Shown one piece after another: positions 21,092 through 33,098 of a DNA stretch of 64,000 bases. Origin of the DNA: Hydrangea macrophylla (Eukaryota; Streptophyta; Magnoliopsida; Cornales; Hydrangeaceae); the NCBI GenBank assembly GCA_033977485.1, contig CM066994.1, positions 46,091,155-46,155,154 of the forward strand, in the 5' to 3' direction. Below the pieces are notes generated by a model. That model ran no database searches. It worked only from the letters and a program-made list of their open reading frames with translations, and had not been told where the DNA came from. The position numbers were made by a program, and so were the translations under genes. Each line of letters starts with the position of its first letter. Within the stretch, counting starts at the first letter, position 1.

Positions 21092-22357
21092 ATGCCACCA
21101 AAGAAGGGTAAGAATGCTGATCAGCAGTCCAACCAGGATGTTCCTTCGACCCCGGCATCGGCTGCGACAGTCATGACATCTGAGCAGGTCACCGCGACCC
21201 ACACACAACTCTTGGAGGGCCAACGTCAAATCCAACAACATATCAAAGCCTTGCTGGCCTAGCAATGCAGTTTTCCAGTGGCTGGGAAACGACCCAGGAA
21301 TGTTGTGCACGGTCGGGAATCGATCTTGACCAGACAACGTGCCTGAGCCAACCCGTCCCCCGTTGAGGATGTCAAAGACATTAACAGTAGTTGTACTGCC
21401 CGAGAGGAAAGGCAGGAGCATATGGCCCAGGAATCAGTCCAGGGTCACTCAGTCAAGAGTCGAGTTGTCCCTAGGCACACGATGAACCAGAGTCATATCC
21501 AAGCCTGATCCCAGAGGACAGTACACCGCCATGAAGAAGAAGCCTCTTCCTCCGACCCGACCAACCCCTCAGATACCGGTCTGGAAGGATTGGAAGCCCG
21601 AATCAAGGACTTGCAGAAGCAGATTGACGGAGTGGCCAAAAACCTTGGTCAAAACCGCACTCAGAATTAGGCCAATATCGAGACAGAGTCACCGTTCTCC
21701 AGCCAGATCACAAGGTTTTCCATCCCGTACAAATTTAAGCAGCCTCGCCTAGATCCCTATAATGGCTCGGCAAGCCCGGTCGACCACGTCCGGACCTACA
21801 AGGCTCAGATGGCTCTAGCCACCAACTTTGATGAACTACACTGCCTAGCCTTCCCCAGTACTTTGAAAGGCCCGGTCGTGCAATGGTTCTACTCCTTGGA
21901 GCCCCGATCGGTCCGCAGTTTCAAGCAACTCAACAAGCAGTTCATCAACCAGTTCATCCGTATGCATGAACGGCTAAAGCCTGACATGCAGCAACTGACA
22001 GTCATACAAAGGGATAATGACACCCTCAAGAAATTTACCGACCAATTTAATCAAGAGAAGCTCGGCATCTATGATCTTGATGAAACCGCCGTTATTATAG
22101 CCTTCTGCTCAGGAGTTCAACACACCAAGTGCGCCACGTCGTTTCACCGAAACTGACCAGTAACCTTGGTTGAACTCGTAGAGAGGGTTGGAAAATACAT
22201 TGACACTGAAGAATTTCTAAAGATCAAAGACCCTGGGCAAGAAAGCGACGAGTCTTCCAGAAGTAAGCGAAAGCGAGATCAGCCAGGGAGTTCTGACAAT
22301 TCTTCCAGTTCACAGCAGTCCGGGTCAGGTAGCCCCAACCCGACCTCCAGTTCATAG
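21092..22357 (+). pseudogene. Decayed gag of the gag-only element
   Basis: Begins MPPKKGKNADQQ. A stop at 21260-21262 and frame changes follow. The capsid-like core reads from about 21720: PYKFKQPRLDPYNGSASPVD, then AQMALATNFDELHCLAFPST, a WFYSLEPRSVRSFKQLNKQF segment and RDNDTLKKFTDQFNQEKLGI. These match the plant Retrotrans_gag pattern (capsid protein that packages the RNA). A TGA at 22154-22156 cuts the frame before a Ser/Arg/Lys-rich tail ending at 22357. No zinc knuckle seen. Confidence 0.8.
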
Positions 22358-22440
22358 TGGTCTGAGTTCGGCAGCCATGACCCGACCTCCAGTTCATAGT
22401 GGTCTAAGTCCGGCAGCCCTGACCCGACCTGTGTTCACAT
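22331..22440 (+). repeat. 42-base tandem repeat
   Basis: Two full copies and part of a third of a unit built on GACCCGACCTCCAGTTCATA followed by GTGGTCTGAGTTCGGCAGCCAT, starting at the gag tail. Confidence 0.7.
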
Positions 22441-22605
22441 CGGTCAGGATCAAGCAGTTCCAACTTTGTCTCCAACGCAGAGAAATTAGGAGCTCGACCA
22501 TCCTGATCCGACCCCCTGTCTCCATCGGTCTAGATGAGCCCGACTATAGTGGTACTTGCCTGATCAGCACATGAGGCTCCACCGATTGTCAGAGAGCCCA
22601 TCCAA

Positions 22606-22730
22606 AGACCTCAGGCCTAACCCCGAGGCATACAAAGACCTCGGGCCTTACCCCGAGGCATACAAAGACCTCGTGCCTAACCCCGAGGCATCCAAAGACC
22701 TCGGGCCTAACCCCGAGGCACAAGCTTCGC
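22606..22730 (+). repeat. 30-base tandem repeat, four copies
   Basis: Unit AAAGACCTCGGGCCTAACCC followed by CGAGGCATAC. A ten-codon period gives open frames on both strands, which are by-products of the repeat. Confidence 0.85.
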
Positions 22731-22739
22731 TTAGGTCCA

Positions 22740-23518
22740 ACCGACGATAGGGGAAAACCCCCTAGGTGGATGATAATGGCAAGCTTTAAAGACCCTGCAA
22801 CCACCATGTTCCAGGTTGGTTACCTATAGTCATAGCCTCTGTAAGACCCTCGTCTTAGCGAAAGCTTGGGGGCAAGACGGCGCAGTGAACTAAACAGGCA
22901 ATCATACCGGGTATCTACAGGCCTCGCAGATAACCAAGTCAAAATCTTGGATAACCCGAGAACCTACAATACTTAGAGGCATTAACTCCACTTAGGTCCA
23001 AACCGACGATAGAGGTGACTAAAATCTCTTAGGTTGGCCCATGATAGAGGAGCAAAAAGGACCCTACAGCGACACACTCTAGGTCGACTCCACCAACATG
23101 GTCAAGCTCTTCTCCCAACAGTCTTGACGAAGGCTGGCTGGGCGGAAGACAACTATCCTGGGGAGTTAACATAAAAGGACCCTAAAGCAACACACTTTAG
23201 GTCGACTTACCCAACATGGTCAAATTATTTTACCCATAACCTTGACGAAGGTTTACGGGTAGAAGATAACCATCCTGGGAGCTAACTCAAGCAAAAGACT
23301 CTGAATTAGGCCGGGTCTCAACTTCCGGTCAGTTCCCGAGCACTTAAAGACTCCGAGCTAGGCTAAGTCTCAACTCTTAGTCAGTTCCTGAGCATTCACA
23401 AGACTCAGAAGCTCCAAGGCAGCTTCCCCGAGCACTCAGATAGTGGCAGGTGACATCAAGCAGATTTCCAAACTTGCCCCGATATAGCATCCAGCCAACC
23501 TTGGAAATGGGGGGCAAC
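22740..23518 (+). other. Non-coding 3' interior of the gag-only element
   Basis: Contains a repeated module (22985-23110 and 23165-23290) with AAAGGACCCTAAAGCAACAC-like and CTAGGTCGACT-like blocks. Ends in the polypurine tract at about 23503-23518. No pol trace. Confidence 0.6.
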
Positions 23519-24140
23519 TGATACACCCAAAATTAGCCCATGCCCGAGCGGTTCTATTCTGCAACTATTGACAAGCATCATCCCGAGTGGTTTGGTCCAC
23601 ATGATGCCTCTCGAATGGTTCATCCACGACCCTGCCAACAGGTCAGGAAGACCGCACATGCACATCCCACCACGAAAACAGCTCATCCGGGCCCACAGGC
23701 ATGATCCCGAGCATTCCGGGCAGTTTCCTACTCAAGCTAGAAAACTAATGAAAAGTGCAAACTATTTCCTAATCCAATTAGGAAACCCCTACAATTAATG
23801 CCAATCTACATTAATTGGATTATGTTTCATTTTTCTTGTACGAGTAGGTCTCTTACATATATAAAAGAGACCTCTCACCCCCCATTGAAGGGGCCGACTT
23901 TTCAGTTTGCACAGCACCCCTATAGCATTCATATACATGCCTGGCCGGCCTACGGTAGCTCCAGACTTGTTGGTTCACCACAGGCCCCAGCCTCTTTTAC
24001 AGTATAGTGAACGTGCTGAGACACACACGTGGACGTAGGTACCTTCATTAACATGGCCGAACCACATACAAAAAATAGTCTCTCACTCTTTCTCCCCTTC
24101 CATTGCTTTACTTTACCTTAACCAAATTTTGGCATCATCA
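23519..24140 (+). repeat. 3' LTR of the gag-only element
   Basis: 622 bases, same ends as the 5' LTR, with the TATA box (23858-23864) again between AGGTCTCTT (23846-23854) and AAGAGACCT (23865-23873). It differs from the 5' LTR by scattered substitutions and by lacking the second arm of the 14-base dyad. Confidence 0.9.
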
Positions 24141-24145
24141 GTAAC

Positions 24146-25912
24146 ATTCATGAAAATCGACTTAATCCAATGACATTTATACAAAAGTAGAAATAGAGTA
24201 ACATATTAGAGGTGGTTTTACGTTAATTGGATCGATTTGAGAATAGAGAGAGATAATCGAAGACAGTAACATATTAGTGATTATTACGTTGGTTAGAACA
24301 ATTCCTAACATGGTTGAAGGATATGGTAATGGAGTACAATACCTTTTTCTGCAATCCATAATCTTCGAAATCTATGGTTTTTTAATGTGGGGTTTACTTT
24401 TTTTGCACTTTGAACTCTCACTATTTAGTCTAATGACGAATCTAGGGTTTGTCACACTATAGTTTTCGAAGAATCAATGAAGATAATTGGTTGATCTTCA
24501 GTATAAGGATTTTTCCATGATTCTGATATTAGAAATTGGGCTTTTTCGACATGTAGTTTTTTGGAAGGTTAGAATTTAAGACGTGATGATTTGCGCACTT
24601 ATCAAGGTGACGGGTTACAGATAGTGGGCATTTTCATCCACTAAAAATATTAAGGACCTTTCGCTGTAATAAAAAAAGAGCGGGGACTTATCCCCTATAG
24701 CTGTAGGGACATGTGCCCAAATGGCGCTTTCTTCTTCAAGTTACAATAATATTTTGAAATTTTTTTTAACTTTTATGTTGTTTAAAAACATAAGAAATTA
24801 ACCACAAGGAAAACGACAAGGGTAGTAGTTTCCTTCTTGTTTTCCTTTCTATTTTTTTTTTCTTTCAATAATCTACGAACCAAATGGATTTCTTCATATT
24901 ATATATTTAATTAACATAAAAAATTTAAATTTCTAAAACATATAATTGTAATAATTGAATAAGAGAAGGAAAATTACTCACAACAAAAAGTTTAATTTAT
25001 TTCTAAACTTATTTTATTTTCTTTCTTATTTTTCACATTGTTTTCCTTATTAATAACTAAGCAAATTAAATAAAGTATTTTCTTCCATATTTTCTTTTCT
25101 TTACCCTTATTCAATCCAAGAAGCAAATTGGCTTTCTTTCTTTGGTTGGTAAACTGATTGTTGACAAAATAAGTTTCCTCATATATGTGGATAGAAATCA
25201 CCATACAAATCGTCCAATCCATTCACTGGTAAGAAAGAAAGTACAACAGATCACATATATATATATATATATATATATTATAAAGTGGAATAAGATGTTT
25301 GTCATTTGACGACTCTATAATTTTTTCCACTTTTATATATTATATATATATTTTTTTCTTCGTATTTTCTCTATCTCTTGAAATAATAAGATATTCATAT
25401 ATAATATATTTTTCCTTTTCTTCTACACCCCCCTCTTTCCTTCTCTGATTTTAAAGCATATTACATCTCATTAGTATCTAATTATTTGTATAAATTTAAA
25501 CATTTATCTCCAAATATACGCACATACATGATACCTAAACTACTTAATTAAAATAATATAACTGTATTATATATAAAATAACAATACCACTAAAAAACTT
25601 ACATGCATAAAATTTCATTGGAAAAAATAAATTACATAAAATTTAAAAACATTTTCCGGAACATTGCATAGGTATTGATTCTAATTATATATATAAAAAA
25701 AACGTTAATTATATAAGACAGTTCTTGTTGCCCAAGAACGCCAGATCGAATCTCCCTTTGGTGGAGATTGGTGAGAAAAGACAACTGTACTAGGACCATG
25801 ATATATATACACACACTGTATATATGACACAAGAAATAAAAACATTGATATATTCAACTCAGAAAAATTTTCTTAACTACCCAGAACATATTTTGGGCAA
25901 GGTTAGGACTCT
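24146..25912. other. Region 3' of the receptor kinase gene, no gene seen
   Basis: 24146-24720 looks like the 5' end of the same transposon-like host (minus strand), ending near GCGCCATTTGGGCACATGTC (minus). 24720-25912 is AT-rich intergenic sequence with an (AT)n microsatellite at 25252-25279 and poly-T tracts. It should hold the 3' untranslated region of the kinase gene. Confidence 0.5.
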
Positions 25913-28900
25913 CTACCTTGCTTGAGGACCAATAGCACTTTCCAAGTTCATAGTATTCATTCCAATGGCATCATTAGCGGACGGAGTCTCACTCCGTGCT
26001 GTCTCCATTGCCAAACACTCCTTTAATTCCAACACCACATCATTCATTGTTGGCCTTCTCGTGGAATTGCGTGACACACACGCCATTGCTATTTCTACTG
26101 CTTTCCAAACAGAATTAACATCGTAATCTCCTCGTAATTTTGGATCAACAACATACGTGATATCCCCAATTGTAAGCTTTGAATTCACCCATTGAATTAT
26201 GTGAACTGCCTCAATGCCTTTTGTTAATGCTGGTCGGCCCGTGATAATCTCCAAGATTACAACCCCAAAGCTATACACGTCACTTTTTTCTGATAGTCTA
26301 TTCGATGTGTAATAACTGCAAGTCAAAAGACAAATACAAAACAATTCATAGTGTCAGAGAGAAGTTTATTGAAATTTTGTTTTCCATAAGAGTAAGTCTA
26401 TTGTTAGAAACTTCTTATATGAGAAAGTGTGTTTTAACGGTTAGATGAGAATCTGGCCATAAGATTTTTAAGAATCTGGAGATGTATTAATTACCAGATA
26501 CTCATCCAACGGTTAAGACCGCCTTCTCATATGAGAAACTGCTCACTATAGACTAGCCGTGTCCATAAAGGCTTAACCCAGTTGGGTTATTAAATAAAAT
26601 TATTTGAATAGTTTACAGGAGTACTACTGTCCAAAAAAATTATCTTACTCAGGGTCAAGATATCCAGGAGTCCCAGCGACTATTGTGGAGACATGTGTTC
26701 CATCCTCAGTTGGAAAGGCTCTGGATAGCCCAAAATCAGCAAGCTTGGCTTGGAAGTTTGAGGTCAACAATATATTTGTAGTCTTCACATCTCTATGGAC
26801 TATGGGTGGCTTACATCCATGGTGCAGGTATTCGAGTCCTATAATTGAAATTCACATTTTAGTACTTAAAATGAGTAGTAAATAACAAGCAAAAAAAAAA
26901 TGCTTTTATCTGCATAGAGCATTTTCAAGAGGCTCAATAAAATTTCTAGCTAGACAGATAAAAAGTGACTACTTAAAATAGAGAAGTGGAGTTATTAGCT
27001 AAAATAGTTAGCACTCTTGATTCTGTTACTAACCTTGTGCGGCATCCATTGAGATACGGAGTCTCTCTTCCCAACTCAATGCATTTGGATTTCTTTCTGC
27101 ATGAAGAAGTAGAAAATTTCAGATTGATCAGCATACACGTCGAAAAATGTGCATATACTTATTAGAGTGAATTTATCTTGGGAGATGTTTACCAGACAGA
27201 TGTTGTTGTAAGTTTCCATTGGCCATGTACTCATATATGATTCCCATGTCGGTGCCTTCATTGCTGTACCCAACAAGAGAAGTTAAGTTCTTATGATGAA
27301 CACTCATAAGAAGATTAGCCTGCAGTTCAAAGAGACAACTTAGTTCGACATATGTACATCAATGAGCTTAACACATGGCTGAAATTTAATTTTTAAGGTG
27401 TTTTGAAGTTACCTCGGCTTGGAATTCCTTATACCCTTGAACTGATGAAGGAGAGAGCATTTTTACCGCAACTTGAGTTTGATCTATAGATCCATAGTAA
27501 ACTGTTCCAAATCCTCCTTTCCCAATAACTCTCTGGAAGTTGTTTGTAATCCTCAAGACCTCAGAGTATGTAAAATGTCGATTCTTTACCTCGATCAATC
27601 TTTCTCTGTTGTTTATTTCAGGATCTACCCTCCCGGAGTCTGAGATCATATCATGTTAATGAGTAAGGATTTATAAGCATCGTGAAAATTCCAATATTGT
27701 GTTGCTTATGACTTTTCAATTTTGAGCTATGAGGACAGTGGTTCTCATACCTTGAGGTTTTCTCCGTTTAATGAACCAGAAGGTAACTAGTGCTGCAATT
27801 ATGAGCATGGCTACTCCAACAACAGATGCTACTACTGGAACAACAACTTTGTTCGCCTTCTTTTTACTTGGGGAAGGCTGACTAGTATTTTTGTTTTCAC
27901 CCCCAAAGCCACCATCAATACTGTTAATGACAACAAAACGTTTAACACTTTAGCTATAATTTTGTTAATACTCTTTAGTCATATCTTGTGGTATGTTAAC
28001 AACAGGAACTTAATTATAATTCCTAATTAAAGATTTACCAATTACTTGGATAAATCTATCTGACTTTTTTCCTTTAGAAACAGAGAGAAAGACACAAAAC
28101 AAAAAATTTCCTATTATAAAAGGACTATGTCATGGTTACAATTTTGAAAACTAAGAATAAAGTTCCTTCATTTGAGAATTTTGTAATTTTTAGTATATGA
28201 TTTTTGACGATAGAGGAAACCTCAATGAAATTGATCCACTGTTCGACTTTGCAAGGAGTTCCTTTGGAACTGAAGAGAAGTTATTTCCTTTCAAGTTTCT
28301 GCATAAGAAGAACAAACATATATAATCCCTTAGTCTTTGTACCATTGAACTTGAGATCGATTTAAGGTCCCATAAAAAATGTAACTTACAACACTTTCAA
28401 AGAATCCATTTGAGATAGAAAATCGGGTACTGGTCCAGTAAAATTGTTGTTTGATAAATCCCTGAAAAAAAAAAGGAAAGGAAAAAAAAAAAAAAAAAAA
28501 AAAACTTTCTTTGTCATTTCTTTTGGAGATCGATTTGATCTTAATGGAATTTTGCATCACAAACAAAGATGACTGGAAATGGTACTTACAGAGTTTGTAG
28601 CATTGTTAAGTTGGATATTAAAGGAGTTATCACCCCCAATTGACTTGAAGATAAGTTCCTGATTCAAAGTTGACTAATTTTGTCAAGAGAGAAAGTGAAT
28701 TGTGATTAAGAGAAAATATGGTTATTGGAAAAGGCATTAAAAAACATACAATGATATGATCTTTGGGGGGTTGAAACCATCGTTGCTGCAACCGATGCCA
28801 ACCCATATGTAATCTTTAGGGCCGCAAGGATCTCCTTGCCAGTTTCTTGACAGTCCATATATAGACTTGATGCTCAACATTGCATCAACTAATATTTTAG

Positions 28901-31124
28901 AAGATTGTATGACAGAAAATTTAGAATACGTAGACATGTAAGAATTAATAAGGCACTTATGGTGAAACAGAAACAACTATGGTGATACATGTTGTAAAAC
29001 ATAATGAAATCAGAAATATTTGGTGATTTAAAGGCGCCTATAAGACGAAAAAGTATTCAGTACAACTGTGGTAGAACATCTATATTGTGCAACATCTACC
29101 CACGGATATAGAGCCTGCTTGTTATTGCTTATTTGCATATTTTAAGCAGTTTTGGTAGTCTAAACGGCTTTTTTGATGCAGATCTCATCCAAAAAGCAGC
29201 TTAGTAATAAGTAAGTGGGGGATACTTTTCAAGATTATCTCTATGTTTAACAATTTCATAGCATATCAACCAAACCACCAAACCACAATAATCAGTTTTA
29301 CCAATCACGTGCGATCAAAATTACATAAGCATAAGCAGATACAAAAGCGCTCATAGTGATAATGTATGAAGATATTTTTCTTGAAATTAGGATAGACAAA
29401 TGTTTGAGAATTCACTATAATTCCGTTGCATTGGATATTTTTCGTCTTGTATACTTTCTTTAAGGTGTTTATTGCCCCTGAAAGAATTTGCTACCCATTC
29501 AAAGCAACACACCTCCAAAAAAAAAAAAAAAAAAAGGTTCTCACGACACTCTGTGTTTGCCGTATACTTTTCTCGCGACTCAGTGTTATCCTTTTAGGCC
29601 GGCTATATATTAGTTGAACTTAGCCGAACATTAAGTTTACATTTCACTAAGTTTAGCTATTGTTCCTTATACCATAATCCACACCGCTGCAGCTGTGCAC
29701 CCCTAATTTCAACTAAATTTGTGGTACAAACAAGTCCAATGCAGATGCCCTAAGAACCCTTGAATTTAATTTTCAAATAATTACTTTTCCAATTAAGATA
29801 TATTTTAACGTTGAAAATTAATCAGAATTTTTAGAAAAGTTTTGAAAAAACGCCAATCAAATCACAGCTGCTTTTTAAACAATCCAAAAATAAAAAATCC
29901 AAGTGATTGTTAGTACCCAAAAAGTTATCCCAATTAAACCAGGTAATATTGCAATACAAATATAACTTGATAACGTACCATCTTTGTTGTCTGTTTGCGC
30001 GCCCGAGAGTTGTTTTACAGTGTAAATCTCAATAGCATTGATGATAGGTGGAAGAGTAGAGGTACTTGTTTTGTTGAGTGTAATCTCATAGTTTGCAGAA
30101 CCCTCAGTTGGGTTTCTACTATATATTGTATTAGTGGTCAAATAACCCGGAACTATAGGATCATTGTACCAAAGCTTACCATTCAAATAAACATTGAACT
30201 GTCTAGATTGGTTGGGTTGTAGGGATTGAACCTCAGCAAAGTGCAAGTACATATAGAATTGGTCTGTGACATTGTCAGGTGACCAGCTGAGGGACACATG
30301 ATCAGTAGTACTATTGGGCACCATGGCAGTGCTCATTACTTTCGATGGTGGGTTGAAAATATTGGAACCAAGGGCATCAATTGTAGAAGTTGTGGATAAT
30401 GTTGTGTAGCCAATGAAGAGAGACGTTACCCACATGCGATCATAAACGTCGTCATTGTACCTAATCAATGAAACATTATAAATACATTGAGATCGATGTT
30501 AATTGTCAACTTTTGAATCAAGATGGGATAAAAAAAAAATTTTAAAAAATACCTGACTAATCCATTAGGTGTTGGACCAAGATCTAAACGCGTAAAGAGG
30601 GTTAATGATCCAGACGTAGTTGCATACATGGACTTATCCAAAGTTCTTAGCTCCAACGTGGATATAAACGGCGTTCCGTGATTCTTATTCACAAGACACA
30701 CAGATATATAATCCGTAGTAGGGACATGTATTATCTCTAGTCTCCGTAGAGTGGAGGCATCATCTAGTGTTACCGTATCCCAAAAATCAACTCCAATGTA
30801 TAAATCAAATTCGGGAATTTGATTCTTGGCATCGTAGTTTCCGTACATAAATCTCCCCCTTATCAAATATTTATTCCCACGGCCTCTCGATGGCCTTAAA
30901 GTGTAACAGTTTCGGTCTCCGTCCGGAAAGCTTCTAAGGGTCCAGAATTGTTTATCATAGGAGGTGTTTTGAAATTGAAGAGACACAGATTTGCTCACAC
31001 CAGTTTCTATAAAACCTGCATCTGATGTGTAATATATGCCTGTTGTGCTATCCGTGTAGCTCGAATTATCAGCTGCCCCACAATCTATGCTTATGAACCC
31101 TGATATATCTATATATATATATAC

Positions 31125-31155
<31 letters not shown>

Positions 31156-31312
31156 TTAGATGTATGGTCTGTGAAAAAGAACAGATTGAAGTGAGATTGT
31201 ATAACAGAGAGAGTGTTTCCAAACCTGATGGGGGCTGGGCATGAACTACAAATGTTGTAAGGGCAAAGATACAGAGAAAAGAGAAGGCAGAGCATTTTGA
31301 CATCCACATCAT
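25913..31312 (-). CDS. LRR receptor-like serine/threonine kinase with malectin-like ectodomain (LRR-I type), 13 exons
   Basis: Plasma-membrane receptor kinase. Exons (minus): 31312-31225, 31099-30553, 30460-29979, 28888-28750, 28658-28590, 28461-28390, 28298-28221, 27920-27751, 27639-27413, 27319-27193, 27096-27034, 26838-26649, 26315-25913; 2655 nt, 884 residues, all GT/AG junctions in phase. Signal peptide ([16 protein letters not shown]), malectin-like domain from [13 protein letters not shown] (about 30-370), [10 protein letters not shown] cap, three LRR exons ([15 protein letters not shown] is the clearest), membrane helix (about 515-540), kinase from about 575. Catalytic residues intact: GKGGFG (588), VAVK Lys 608, HRD 702-704, DFG 722-724, GTPGYLDP. 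The architecture matches the IOS1/FRK1/MEE39-like subfamily, often linked to defence or symbiosis; the ligand is unknown. An in-frame upstream ATG at 31339 would add nine residues. Confidence 0.93.
26396..26553. mobile_element. Fold-back element in the last intron of the kinase gene
   Basis: Arms of about 60 bases: GTCTATTGTTAGAAACTTCT... (26396-26455) pairs with 26494-26553 read on the other strand (GTCTATAGTGAGCAGTTTCT...). AACGGTTAGATGAGAATCTGG is among the paired blocks. It looks like a MITE. It lies between splice sites and does not touch coding sequence. Confidence 0.6.
28470..28504. repeat. Poly(A) run in a kinase intron
   Basis: Plus-strand A-rich run, T-rich in the gene's sense, about 10-40 bases upstream of the acceptor of the second LRR exon (28461-28390 minus). 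It can act as an extended polypyrimidine tract. Confidence 0.7.
28889..29978 (-). other. Largest intron of the kinase gene
   Basis: 1090 bases between the malectin-like exon (donor at 29978) and the [10 protein letters not shown] exon (acceptor at 28889). No coding or recognisable element sequence; A-run at 29517-29535. Confidence 0.75.
31105..31158 (-). repeat. (TA)n(AG)n microsatellite in intron 1
   Basis: ATATATATATAT followed by (AG)n lies just inside the acceptor of exon 2. Its T/C-rich sense may serve as the polypyrimidine tract. Confidence 0.8.
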
Positions 31313-31380
31313 TTCCAATCTATTGATCAGACTCATCATGAGGATTAAGATGAAAAGCCTAGGCCTGTGGAGGGTTTTAA

Positions 31381-31395
31381 GTACATATATACATC
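31381..31395 (-). promoter_or_regulatory. Candidate TATA box of the kinase gene
   Basis: Minus strand reads GATGTATATATGTAC about 45-75 bases upstream of the possible start codons (31339, 31312). This implies a short leader and favours one of these starts. Confidence 0.45.
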
Positions 31396-31510
31396 AGTGT
31401 ATGTGTGCATGCAGCATACCAACAATTAAATTGCACAATATTCTTTACAGTTTGAGTTGTTCATTAATGTAAGTTAATTAATTAATTCCCTTTTTTAACA
31501 ATTTCAACTA

Positions 31511-31783
31511 CTCCCTCCGTCCCATATTAAGAGTCTCTTTTGGGAATTCTAACTTATTAAGGGGACAATTTTGATTTTGGTGAAATTTTCAACTTTCCAA
31601 TATTGCCCTTTTTGAAATTCAAAATTATAGTGTCATATAAAAAAAAAAAAGAGGGAAGAGTTGGATATAATAAATGGCAAATTTGGAAAGTGCGTATTAA
31701 AGTATTTTGACTTTTCAAAGAGAACTCTTAAAATGGGACATCAAAAAATGGCATCAAGGACTCTTAATATGGGACAGAGGGAG
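31511..31783. mobile_element. Stowaway-like MITE
   Basis: Terminal inverted repeats CTCCCTCCGTCCCATATTAA (start) and its complement ATATGGGACAGAGGGAG (end), with TA on both sides (31509-31510, 31784-31785). 273 bases with no coding capacity, about 200 bases upstream of the kinase start. Stowaway MITEs are moved by Tc1/mariner transposases and duplicate TA. Confidence 0.9.
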
Positions 31784-32466
31784 TAGTTTTTATCATGTGC
31801 TAATGAAAGTCGCTGTTATTTCCAGTCAACTCCACCCATCTTTTTATATTTTAATTTATTTTTTGAGGACATTTTTTTTCAGTCAACGCCAGTTGTATGA
31901 AAGATTTTTATTCTTAACAACTAAAAGTCTAAAGATCCTAGCAAAAAAAACTAAAGTCTAAAGATGCCAGTGAAGTGGTGTTCATTGGTAAATTGTTATC
32001 CGTGGATTCTGGTAATAATTAATTTATTTTTATTAGTTTGGATGCAACAAACTTTGATAATTATGGTAATAGCGTCTTGATTACGTGTATGCATATATAT
32101 ATATATATATACATGAAAGACCGACGTAAAATTAATTTATTTTTATTGCATGTAGGGGACGACAAAAGAATAAATTTATGATTTATAAGTGAACTATTTC
32201 TAGAAATTAATTTGATTTATAGATGACTTTTTCTTGTCAATAGTCTGTGATCGACAGTTCAAAAATATTATAATACAACCATGGTTTTCATAAAATTTGC
32301 ATAAAAAATAAGATATTAATTAGGAAAAATTAAATTTCAGTATCCTTTTGTGGGATATTTAAGAATCGGTCAATTACTTTTTTTATTTAAGAAGGATGTC
32401 TATTATAGTTAAAAAATAAAAAAACACATCAAAATTTGTCGAGAGCAACTTACAAAAGGTGTCAGG

Positions 32467-32524
32467 AGCAACTCACCAAACGATGTTGGGTTTTTTCCAA
32501 CACTGTTTGGTGAGCTGCTCCCGA
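32467..32524. repeat. Strong hairpin
   Basis: AGGAGCAACTCACCAAACG... pairs with ...CTGTTTGGTGAGCTGCTCC across a seven-base GTTTTTT-like loop. Outer flanks (GAGAGCAACTTACAAAAGG near 32441; CGTTTTGTGAGTTGCTCCTC near 32528) extend the pairing. Confidence 0.75.
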
Positions 32525-32618
32525 CCCGTTTTGTGAGTTGCTCCTCACATTTAAACCATTACCGACACCGTTTGGTCAAGTTTTATTGTGTTTTTAGTTT
32601 TTGCATTTAAATTAGATA

Positions 32619-33098
32619 GGGCAAATTACACTTAGTCCATTAAACTATACACCTATTTTCAATTGGGTCCATAAACGTTTTTTTTTTCAATTGGGTCATT
32701 GAACTTCAAAAATTTATTCAATCAGACCCAAATTTTGACACTGTTAGCTTAAATTATTGGAAATTGTCACGTAGGTTGTGCGTAATACTTACCTATCACA
32801 TGTTAGTTTAAGACAAACACGGGAGATTGTGAATAGTGCAAAAAATCGCATCCAAAATCGCATTCAATCATACCCAAAATTGTATAATTTTTTAGCCATT
32901 CACAATCTCCTATGCTTTGTCTTAACCTAACATGTGATACGTACGTGACAATTTCTAATAATATGAGCTAACAATGTCAGAATTTGGATTTGATTGAATA
33001 GATTTTTGAAGTTCAAGGACCCATTTGAAAAAAGATATAGTTTCTGGACTCAATTAAAAACATGCGTATAATTTGAGAGACTAAAGTATAATTTGCCC
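32619..33098. mobile_element. Mutator-like MITE, palindromic over 480 bases
   Basis: Starts GGGCAAATTACACTTAGTCC and ends with the complement of GGGCAAATTATACTTTAGTC. Inverted similarity extends almost to the centre (32800-32930). Flanks AATTAGATA (32610-32618) and AATTAAATA (33099-33107) match at eight of nine bases, fitting the nine-base duplication of Mutator-like elements. Confidence 0.75.

Larger units (their letters stand above)
20392..24140 (+). mobile_element. Complete non-autonomous gag-only Ty3-type retrotransposon
   Basis: LTRs at 20392-21029 and 23519-24140 share TGATACACCC...GGCATCATCA ends. The five-base sequence GTAAC flanks both sides (20387-20391 and 24141-24145). A primer-site candidate (21033-21049), a decayed gag (21092-22357), two tandem arrays and a polypurine tract (GGAAATGGGGGGCAAC ending at 23518) complete it. 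There is no protease, reverse transcriptase or integrase in the 2.5-kb interior, so mobilisation would need a partner. It inserted into the minus-strand host gene remnant, whose GTGACATTT-rich sequence continues on both sides. Confidence 0.9.

Noticed and set aside
22589..22807. Minus-strand frame with ten-residue repeats
   Set aside because: Shadow of the 30-base tandem repeat.
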